A stretch of DNA of 64,000 bases from Ichthyophonus hoferi (taxonomy: Eukaryota > Opisthokonta > Ichthyosporea > Ichthyophonida > Ichthyophonidae): the NCBI GenBank assembly GCA_002751075.1, contig NAOQ01000022.1, positions 96,862-160,861 on the forward strand, written 5' to 3'. Made by a program: the position numbers and the translations under genes. Shown here in pieces: positions 51,356-61,800 of the stretch. How positions within the stretch are numbered: position 1 is the stretch's first letter; every line of letters starts with the position of its first letter. The notes under the pieces were generated by a model. The model saw only the letters and a list, made by a program, of their open reading frames with translations, was not told the origin of the DNA and searched no databases.

Positions 51356-54087
51356 TTAAACTTGGTGTTTTACATAAACACCACGGCAAGGACCTTGGGA
51401 GTCCGTGTGAGTACGGTATGTCCGGTTCAGTCTTTGGGGACTTGAATACTTCTTACTGGTAGGTCTGGGCGGCCTAGAAAGACTCTAGGAGAGGGAAACA
51501 ACTATAAATATATTTATTATGCGCAATATCATAATTAAAGTAATGGTAATGGTTAATTATTATTGATATATATTTATGATATCATTTGTAGTTTTTATTG
51601 GCTTCTAGGGCATATCAGTAAATTCACGCAAGGGTTGTTGTTTATATTTTCTAAGCATAGCCAATATTACCCGTTTATGTTTAGAAGATTTACTTTTACC
51701 CAACCATTTTGTTCCAATCTCGTTCACTAATTGTAGAATAGCATTCAAGTCTATAATTGGATTATAATTGGTTAGTGAGATTGGTAATCAATTTATTGCG
51801 TACATACTAGATATATTTTAACGTCTAAAATGCGTGTATTTATCTTGATTGGGTGGCTGATAATTCTTAACTGTTTGGAAAATTTAAAAGATAAGTTTTC
51901 CTAAAACTGAAAAGATCTATTTTCACTTGTGGCACATGTATTTAGCCACAAAGTTATTGTGCGTAAACGTTAATATCAATGCTTCAACTCCCACATCTTA
52001 AGGAGTGTTAAACTCCAACTCCTGTTGTGATTGGTTAGTATTAACAGGAATATTTAAGTTAGTGCAATCAATTGGTGCTAAATGCTAATAGAAAGTGATC
52101 GATTGAAAATTGAACCACTCAATGACAGAGGTCTGGCAATTGTTTAATTAGGCCATTTTAGACCATATGTTTATAGTCCTGGTTACTCATTGCTTAGGCA
52201 ACCTGCCTAAGAGAAACCGTGTGGACTTGTTTATTAAAAAACATGTCTTAGCATAACACTCCATGTATACAAAAGGGACTAGTTAAAGCACCCCTTTATT
52301 CGGTACTCCCTCTTCTTATAATCCATATAGGTCACAGGAACCCTCCTGTCTCTACTTATTATTTTCAACAATAAGTTAAATATTTATATACGTGTAACCG
52401 ATAACACCTTTCTTGATTATTTACACTTAAGTAGATGAGGATTCCTTCGAATATTTAGAAGACAAAATTCCACCAAAACTAATGTGTAGCAATTACCACA
52501 AGCACGATCCTCTTACAAAGCAATAAAACCTTGACCTGAATGCTTCCAATCCTAAAATCAGGTATAGATATCTATTAGATGATGCTCACAAATGGAAGCC
52601 TAAATCATCGAGTCACCGTAGAGTTAACTTTTATGAAAAATCGAGCTACTAATCCAATATCTGAGTGAAAAAAGTCCTTAAGCAGTTCTACGTGTACAGG
52701 GAAACGTTGGTTAGTTGAACAATATACACAAACAAACAAACAAAAAACAGAAATTAAGTGGAATCTTAACTAGGAACAATTTTTAGCCTATATGGAATTA
52801 TATTTCGTATTGCATTTGGCCAAATAAATCAAAGTTATTGGCCTATTATACTTTGTAAAGTTTATATATTAATTTTAGCAAATGATACACAATCTCTGCT
52901 TTGTGTAATATAGTGATTACTAGACAATTAATTATGTTGATTTGTGCAACATGCGATTAATATGCAAATAATATCAGATTCTAATTTGGAAAACAGGCTC
53001 GTTAAAACTCCCTCATAAAAACCAATTTTTTTGTTTTTCTCGATCCCATAAAACTACCCATAACAGCTACCGGGGGAATGAGTTACAGGGCCGATATATT
53101 CACAAATATATGTATATAAAAATATAGTATTTCAACTTTTAAATTATTTTACCTTCTCTTTTATTTTTTGATGGTATTTGACAGCAAAAATATCTGTAAC
53201 GCTCGTCAACATTGTTCAGCACTGACCAATTCAACAATTTGGCATTTCGTGAGATACTATTCCCCATGTAGCCTCTTTAAGCCGTAAGCCCTGTGGCCAA
53301 AACCTACATTTTCACTCTCTATTTTACGGGTAAATTTGGGTCTATCCTGCGAGCAGGATTTCAATGATCAGGGGGGTCTATGTGAAATGATTTTTAGGAA
53401 TGCATTAAAATGTCTTACGCGGGCACGGGCTTAAGACGAGATCAACTAACTATGCTCCTATTCATGTCCCTGGAATCCAAAAAAGAAAAAAAAAGGTGAT
53501 GCAACACATAATATAATTACTTAAAGCGGGAGAAGAGATTTGACGCTGCTCAAATATATGCTGTTGGCCAAAACAATTTTTTCCTATTACTAGCTCCTTT
53601 TGAAGGGAAAAAAAAAGAGTGTATGATGTGTCACGTAGACCTAAGTGTTGGTAATTTTTCCTTATTTCCAAAAGATTGTGACTCGACCAATCAGCCGAGG
53701 TACCGAACGCGAACAGAATCGACGCAATGACTGATGGTATCAATTTTATGATTGGCAAATATTGACTCACCAGAATCGTTTGCAAACAAGCTATTTCGAC
53801 CAATTGTAAGCTTGCGTAAGGTTAGATAGCCCATTGTAGTAAGTCAATGCTCATAACTGACAACCTCTTGTTTAGTAAAATATAGAATGAAAAGCATTTT
53901 CTAAAATTAAATTGTAACTATATTACTAGATTAATAAATAAAATTATCTAATACATCTGAAAAATAAAATTTACTCACCAGAGGCTTCACCAAACCAGCG
54001 ACTGTATCCCATCAAGCGAACTTCCAAGAGGCAGTCTGTATAGGGACTAACACTTCCATTCTCACAAGTTTTAGGCTTGCCCACCCA
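51356..54087 (-). CDS. 3' exons of an unrecognised gene
   Basis: Candidate exons with good splice sites and matching phases: 53979-54087, 53771-53790 (20 bases), 53308-53346, 51356-51484 (stop TAA 51356-51358). The translated tail is about 98 residues. The first exon reads WVGKPKTCENGSVSP, then DCLLEVRLMGYSRWFGEAS, with two cysteines and several aromatics like a folded domain. The last reads RPPRPTSKKYSSPQR and ends PCRGVYVKHQV, basic and proline-rich. I recognise no family. The upstream exons are not found. A possible start (ATG at 57114, ATGGCGGCCAG, with a donor-like GTATAT 16 bases on) is too far away and unsupported to join. The LTR at 52016-52406 would sit in its last intron on the opposite strand. 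The 20-base exon and the intron choices are the weakest points. Confidence 0.42.
52016..52406 (+). mobile_element. Fossil LTR, family B, copy 2
   Basis: A 391-bp sequence begins TGTTAA and ends ATAACA. It is a full-length relative of the LTR at 27939-28330. It is preceded by a purine run (AAGGAG), again like the end of a polypurine tract. It appears to be inserted in an intron of the unrecognised minus-strand gene. Old; no flanking duplication seen. Confidence 0.7.
52407..53307. other. Intronic or intergenic AT-rich sequence
   Basis: Nothing recognisable. It would be intronic if the unrecognised minus-strand gene model is correct. Confidence 0.35.
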
Positions 54088-55930
54088 CTGTAGTGGCTAG
54101 ATAATATCAGTCTAACTAACTTCTAGTATGCTAAAAACCATTAAATTTCATTTTTAAAATGGAACAAGGTTGAATTAAAAGTCTACATCAATTTTTTTTT
54201 AAAAAAAAATGGAATAAATCTATGGCATCATCAAGTTTTATGGGAATTGTCGTAAGCAATCTACGTCGTATGACCTTTTGAGATTCAGACGCTTAAATTT
54301 ACACTCGAAACTATTTTTCAGACCTAGATATTTTTGGTTAACAACTTTAATTTCTCGGCCTCTTAGATTGAGGTACGCAGACCCTTAGGGGATATTTTAA
54401 AATGCATGATTGGTCGTTAGACTCTTTGCTCACATCCTTTCTTAATGCCCAAGCATCTGAGTGGTGTAGATCTTATCATGAGCATAAAATTGGAGCTGAA
54501 TGTGCCTATTTCGGAAGCAGACCAATTAGTGATATACACCCACAACTATAGTGATATTGGCAGAAAATATCACTGAGATATAGACCGACTATTACTCCAA
54601 TCAGATTGTTGTTTATAGTAAAAAGTAACAAGATAATGCCTCTTGGGATCATCGATACTTTCGCCATCAATATCATTCTGAGACGTGAAGTATCCTCGCG
54701 GAATAATAGGTTCTCAGTATTATGTGAATCCGTCTTGGATTTGAACTGCGTGCTATAGGTATTTTAACAAGGCGAGCCAGATGATACTAAATGTGGGATA
54801 CCTCTTCAAAACCTTTCCCCAAACCAGTAGGTCAAATACTGTGGTTAATAATAGCTCTACAACATATATGGTTATATGGTTATCAGGTGTTCGGGATAGA
54901 ACGGGTGTTCATTGGCTGTTCCAGAACCTGCCAGCACAAAAATAGGTTTTCTAATGAGAACCTCTATAAGATAGTACAGGAATTCCTACCTGGGAAAGTT
55001 TATATGAGAATAAAATCTTTTATCCAAACATTTGGATAGGTAATTGTACTGGCTTGGTGACTATAAATGTGTAATTAATTCAGTTAATTAACTGGAGTGG
55101 CTATCGAATAATTTGCCCGATTTGAACAGTGAAACGCCATTCAAGTGAACTTGAAATACGTCAAAAAACGAAATACCACCGAAGAGTGGGTATTGCCTCT
55201 GCGTCCATGATTTAATGAAAAGAACTATTTAACTGTAGTGGTGCAGGAATGCATAAATTATAGCTTGGCTAATTTATCATTGATCAATAGTAGGCAATTG
55301 GTTTCAAATTACTAACGCACTATACCCTAAATATATGAAAACCCATTAGAAAAAGTAGGAAGAAAGGTTGACCCAGCATAATTGGATAAAATCATTTGTT
55401 AAGTATACCTTTGACTAATTGTTGCATGGCCGCACATGACTACAGCGTGAGATACTAAACGTGATTATTTCTTAATCATAAGGTCATCGAGATGTAATTT
55501 TTCAACTGATAGTGTTGATATTACCCAGTCTCAATGGGTACGCTTGTATGGACATAAATGAACGTCACGGAAAAATATATGGGGCATAGACTTGCGCCTT
55601 TATTTATAGTCATATGAGAGCAACCTTTTATATGGAAAGTCTTAACAAGAGAATCATAAAATGATTGAGCCATTATTAGTTGATGACAACAACGTTCTTA
55701 ATTGGGTACATTTATTGGTCAATGCATAAAATGTGACTAGAACTAAATGAGATAATTAGCTATAGAGCCAATCCTGTTAGGACACAATAGCATTGAATCA
55801 TTTACACCAGATTGAATAGGTCTAGTAGCCCTCAGTGGTCTTCACGTGAACGGTATTTTTACGATCGATCCCATAACATTGATGAATGAATAAAATGAAC
55901 GAAAAAAATTAATAATAAACAGGGGTTAAT
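54088..55930. other. Non-coding region with isolated ORF
   Basis: A plus-strand frame of 82 codons at 54791-55039 (with CQHKNRF and VQEFLPGKVYM) has a plausible composition but no family I recognise. On the minus strand a B-box-like GGATTTGAACTGC complement near 54735-54750 hints at a tRNA-derived sequence, without a clear cloverleaf. The rest is featureless. Confidence 0.35.
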
Positions 55931-56422
55931 AACGTTTTAACCATTATAAAACAAAAGCTTTGCATTTATAATTTATTTATAATTTATCTTAATAAATAAA
56001 AATTACTTGTTCTGTATTTTATAATCGACGTATCTTTATTGTAATGTTTAGGTCAGTACTAGCACTTGAGAATAAGCGCCAGTGTTCTGAGAATCTTTCT
56101 CCTACTAACAATGAATTCTCTAGTTGCATTCCAGTCCAACAACACGCCTTGCGTACATAAAAATTTAACACCTCTTACTGATACAACTCATTTTGTCATA
56201 ACTATCGCGCCCAAACGCATTAAAGCAGGAATATCTCTTGCACTCATAGGTGAATACAACTACAACAAAGAATCAGCATATAGGCCTGCCATTACATTGC
56301 CTTCTATTGAAAGTGGATCAGCACTAAGTATTATAGTAACTGCTAGTCCAGCCGAAGATGCCTCGATACAAAATTCAAATCACTATACTATTTACGTAAA
56401 CTCGTATACATCCCATTTATAA
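55930..56422 (+). mobile_element. Fossil Ty1/copia-like gag-region fragment
   Basis: The segment matches the leader and gag start of the large element at 40130-40540, sharing the AAACAAAAGC, TTTGCATTTA and TTATTGTAATGT blocks. It also shares the IAPKRIKA-like and SAYRPAI-like coding blocks. It differs in detail and so represents a separate copy or subfamily. No LTR of the same family is visible at its left. It is a broken fragment in the same orientation as the other copies. Confidence 0.75.
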
Positions 56423-57514
56423 ATAAAAGTGCTTGCCCGGAAACAGTCTGGGCTTAGCTCATACTTTATTAAAGTTGGTATAAGCTAACTCATGTCCAGT
56501 GGGATTGTTAGTTTCCAACAAATAACTTCTACAACAATATTTAACCAATCTCATCGTATTTACAGCAATTGGTATGTGACATACAGACTCAATATATATC
56601 TTGTATCTATCATCTTATTACTCATTTTTTTATATCTAACGTAAGATAGCATGTAATGCTATAAGCCATATATAATCAGTCACAGCTTTTTTTATCAAAC
56701 CATTTGGTTCCTTGTAATCTCTATCATTGAAAAATATTCCATATTACTTTTAAATAAATATTTTTAGTCTATCTCATCCACAACAACCTTATTCTGGCAA
56801 TGTGAGTCTCTACTTCAGAAGTTGTCCTTTTCTTGTATATTTTAGTCTAGTTAATTAACCACATATTTACATTATATACCATGCCAAAGCTTAGTGACAG
56901 TGTTCGGTTTGTTTTCAATGAATCTATCTTCTGTGGCAAAACAAGCAGTCCTTTCATTCACATGCTTTTTATTTTTAAGCACATTCCTTAAACCTCCAAC
57001 TTTATTTACACTATTTAGTAGGACTAAACAAATTTATCTTAATCATAATACATAACATTAAAGTAAGAGTCAATGAGTTCATGTATTCGTATATATACAA
57101 ATACTGGCCGCCATTGGGTCATGCTGGGCTGTCAACAAATCAAATTGTCCAGCCAATTACTTACAAGTGGCTCACTCGTGCGTCATCAAAGGCCTGTACG
57201 ATATTTGTGACGATGGAAACTTTTTGAAAAGAGATTTGGTGGCTTTTTATATTAAAGTTGCAACTCTTTCTTTTTAAGATCACAGATTGCAAACTAGTTG
57301 TTCAATGTGCGTGCTATTCGTTTATAGTACTAACTATTGATAGAAAATAAAATAAAGGTTATGTGGTCCATAAAAACATAAAGAATAAAGACTTTGTTTG
57401 CCCCCTCCAAAAGATAAATTAAACGTAAAAACTAGCTACAACACTCTTACGGACTAATCAGGAACTCATTAATTGTTGAGTCTCTACTACAGTGACATGT
57501 TTGCCATAAAAATT
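56423..57514. other. Intergenic; possible promoter near 57.1-57.25 kb
   Basis: Mostly AT-rich and featureless. A GC-richer island at 57100-57240 has a GGCCGCCAT motif (YY1-like) and CGTCA/TGACG half-sites. It could be a promoter, possibly of a minus-strand transcript, but no exon is established. Confidence 0.3.
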
Positions 57515-57619
57515 TGCACAAATTTAATAAACGCACGATAATTAATCAGTATTCATTACCTATCTTAGTATTAATCACTGTTTTACCAAAGTGCCTGTTA
57601 TCAATAACTGATTAATCAA
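57515..57619 (+). repeat. 105-bp direct duplicate, copy left of the gap
   Basis: The 105 bases immediately before the N run are identical to the 105 bases immediately after it (57870-57974). This is the signature of two overlapping contig ends that were scaffolded with a gap instead of being merged. Confidence 0.95.
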
Positions 57620-57869
57620 NNNNNNNNNNNNNNNNNNNNNNNNNNNNNNNNNNNNNNNNNNNNNNNNNNNNNNNNNNNNNNNNNNNNNNNNNNNNNNNNN
57701 NNNNNNNNNNNNNNNNNNNNNNNNNNNNNNNNNNNNNNNNNNNNNNNNNNNNNNNNNNNNNNNNNNNNNNNNNNNNNNNNNNNNNNNNNNNNNNNNNNNN
57801 NNNNNNNNNNNNNNNNNNNNNNNNNNNNNNNNNNNNNNNNNNNNNNNNNNNNNNNNNNNNNNNNNNNNN
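57620..57869. other. 250-base assembly gap (N run)
   Basis: Exactly 250 undetermined bases between two identical 105-bp flanks. The size and the identical flanks suggest that the gap is artificial and that the real sequence may be continuous with a single copy. Confidence 0.97.
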
Positions 57870-57974
57870 TGCACAAATTTAATAAACGCACGATAATTAA
57901 TCAGTATTCATTACCTATCTTAGTATTAATCACTGTTTTACCAAAGTGCCTGTTATCAATAACTGATTAATCAA
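57870..57974 (+). repeat. 105-bp direct duplicate, copy right of the gap
   Basis: Identical to 57515-57619. After it the sequence continues with a short TCAA/TCAATCAA repeat into unique DNA. Confidence 0.95.
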
Positions 57975-58866
57975 TCAATCAATTGCGTTTTTCCATTGAA
58001 AAGGCTGAATATTTCACCGCACAATACCGTTGCATGAACCATACAGCCCACATACTAAAGGTAGTCTAGCTTGCTTTCGTGAGACAAATAGAAAGCATTT
58101 TAAGGTGGCACACTGATGTTGATATGTACGAGTATATAGATAGTGGCACCAGTGATACCAAGCAATTAAATAGCTATCTGACTTTGTTTTTCATTTTTAT
58201 ATAACTATATATATTATATACATAATATTATAGTTGGCTTTGATAATCATGAGGATATCCATAAACATAAACACTGGTAACTTAATATTTGTAATCTTAT
58301 AATTGGGATTTGTGTTCGAAGCATAGAGACAATTAAGGAGGTTAAGAAAGGTTTGAGTTTGTTAGAGTAGGAATTTCCAGGAACTTGGAAATAGGCTTAA
58401 TGGGATCCGTTCACTGTTCATTAGGAAGCATATTGTTTTTTTCTTTTTTTTTTTTTTGAGGAAGTTGCCTAAAAATGACATGGCTAAAGTAATCTAGGAT
58501 TAAGAATCCATGTGGTAGTTGTATGTGTATATGTTATGTTTATATTTATAATCATTTATGAATATGCGCTTATATATATCATAGTGGTATTTTAGCTATT
58601 TATTTGGAAGCGTCAGAATGTGTGGATTTTTACATAAGGATACAATGCATGCATACACTGCCAGATGACCTTACGCATATGCACTCCCTATATCTTACTA
58701 CATATCACAATACAAAGCCTCCAAAGACACAGTGATTGTCTTTTTATCGAGAATTTATTCTATTATTCTTACTTTTGTCACATCTTTCCAAGACTGCACT
58801 AACGCAAAGATTATTTCTCCATCCTAGAACCCTGAATATGTTTGCTTCTATATTTAACGTAATAAC
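57975..58866. other. Upstream region of the SLC44-like gene
   Basis: AT-rich, with a poly-T run near 58437-58456. It presumably contains the promoter and 5' UTR of the SLC44-like gene. No coding sequence is seen. Confidence 0.45.
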
Positions 58867-61800
58867 ATGGAAAGCACCTTTCTTTTAGAGGAACGCAGAG
58901 GTTCTCAGCGGGTAAATATTCCTCTATCTCAATATCAGTGATTTCTTTTGATTGTATCCCATGCTATACTATAGATTGTATCCCATGCTATACTATAGAA
59001 CTAGCATAATTGTTTCGTCTTAGTAGTAATTATTATGTAGTAGATTATTTACTGCTTGCAGTATACCGAAATATATTAGTTTTACATTATGTCCATAATG
59101 TTAATCATCATCCATTTCCCTTATGCTAAAATTATGAAAATATATCTTTCGTGAAAAACTACCAATAACTGAAGTTTCTACCCCTACATAACTACAGTTA
59201 TATGCAAAGTGCATATGTATCTTATCTCAATAATACCTATAAAATACCTAGTGGTCCTTTGATTGGGTTATATTGATATGACGTATTATGACAGCCAAGA
59301 AAACAGAAAAAAACATTAGGATAAAATATATAGTACTTCATTCAGTAGTAGATAAAAACCGTAAAACCAGTTTTAAGCCAAAACGTTTATGTCGATTTCA
59401 GCCTGTGTAGTATTTATCTCACTTATGTTCAGGGTAGCAGCCGACTATTGCAAGTATTGGACTTAGGATAAAATTTATATGGCCTTTATTCAGTATCACT
59501 ACAGAATCAAGAATCTTCAATATATCTCAGACAGAACCTCTTTATACTTTCTAAATATAACATTATATATATATATATAGAATATTTCAGAGCCCAATAT
59601 TAATTAATTAGATAATTATAAGTATTGTTACGTTGCGTATATTTTATATGTAGCTATATTTTACAGTTCATATGATGCCTTTTTCAGAGAAAATAAACTG
59701 TTGTAACATACTCTCTGTATATATATATACAGGAGTACCATAGCTACGAGGCAGCCAGGACCACCAGCTACCTGGACGAGGAACGGGATAACCACTTGGT
59801 AAGGCTATCTGCTGTCGCGCGTAAGGTATTTTGAAGTCATGTATATGTGGGAGAAAATATTATTTTGTTTCTCTTACATATATGTTCTGTAATTGGCTCC
59901 CGGTTTATATACATAATGAATCATTGGAGTTGATCTCCTGATGCTGGGCTGGGACAACCAGTGATAAGAGAGAGATAATCGCTGTTGATTTAAAATGACT
60001 ATAATTAAATGTCAAAGGGCTAGTATCTTTTAAAGCAATTGATATTAGCCAATGAAAGTAATATTAGCTATGAGATATTGGGGAATTGCATTTGAAACTT
60101 TAATTGTATTGGCCCCCTAATTTGGGTTTTTTACTTTACACCTAATAGACTCAAACTGTTTCTATATCATGTTTATTTTTATGTATTAGTAGAAATTATC
60201 GAATAAAACTTTAAGCAAGCACAATAATAATCGACGTATCTAGACTACCTCATATATCACAAGAATATGTATGTCAAAGAGGCAATTTTGTTTTAACAAT
60301 TGATTTTTATTTACAATATTTCTAATTTATTATTCATTCGAGTTACGCACTTTCGTTTTTGAATAAATAAATTATGTAAAGTATTAAAGATCACAATAGA
60401 TAGAGACATTGATATCCACAATCTTCTTGTTATTGGAGAGATCCTGGTACAAGACTGATCTGCAATAATAGAATCAATGCATATTATTATTATAAGATGC
60501 AACAATCAGAACACTAAAACAGTAGTAATATGATAATTAAACTTAACTCAAAAACAATTTTGTATAGATTGGGTATTTAAGATAATGTTTTATGTCTTTT
60601 AGAGGTAGTGGACCAGAAATGGGAGGACAGTTTATAATTATTTACAAAAATAATCATATTTTATATTTGTTACCGGGGAGTATTGAGGAGTTTCAATGAT
60701 ATATACTGGCCTTCAGTCTCAATATGGAATTGATATTGTATTATATATTATATGTAAATGAAATATATCTTTTACATGTGTATTATTTGTAAATAGTGGC
60801 TATTCTATATATTTATTTAATACTATGAGGCCTAACAAAAGCATGATAATATATGCCAACTAGCTATTGACGTAATTGCGGAAGATACGTGTGCGATTGG
60901 TCTAATATTTATTAATTATCATCCCGTTAACTGGGAACTACTGTAACTGGCTTATTATTTTTAAATACGATATAAGGACTTGCCCTATGATATATGGCAT
61001 TTTAATATAATAGCTTATAAATTGTAGGTAGAGGCAGAGATGAGAGAAAAAATACAAATTATATTATATGTATGTAGGGGCGGATTAGACGGTAAACTTA
61101 CTGAGAATATCACTATAAGTAGGCATAAGAGATATATATATAGGATAGTGTTGTGCATGTCGATTTCAGTCTGTACAGTAATTATCTCGCTCATGTTCAG
61201 CGTGACATCCGAATATTGCAAGCAGATAATTTAGGATAAAAAAAAACTCTATAGCTTTGATTCAGTAACACTACAGAATCTAGAGTTTCCAATTTGTCTC
61301 AGACAGATCATTTTCATTCTTTCAAAATATATCATCTGATGTTTAGAATACTTCAGAACTCAGCATTGATTAATTATATATTTATAATGATGGCTTCTGT
61401 ACCTCTATTGTATATGTAGCTCTATTTGACAATGATCAATACTCAATATAATAACAGGATCACACGGCCCTCCTGGATGACCTGGATGATATCTCAAACG
61501 AAGCACTACAACTACCAGTAAAACTACGACAGATCAGAGATGTGTGGGGTATTCTAACCTTTGGCCTGTTCTGGCTTGGAATGATTACCATTGGCATTCT
61601 GGCCTTGAAGAATGGACAACCTGACCGGTGAAACACCCTCCCTTGTCCGTCTTATATTACAATACATGCCTCTTTCTATTTTTTTCTGTTAATGCTTTCC
61701 CTCTATTAGACCTATTAAAGCTCGTATTCTTTATTTCCACTCACTGGGACATGAGTTTTACCCATGGCACACCACGTCTGTAATATGTCAATTATTATAT

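Noticed and set aside
53462-53803. 113-codon minus-strand frame as a gene
   Set aside because: No recognisable family. It spans the donor after 53771 and mostly reads intron sequence in my exon model.
54725-54800. Second tRNA-like sequence on the minus strand (GTTCAAATCC)
   Set aside because: B-box-like match only, with no full cloverleaf.
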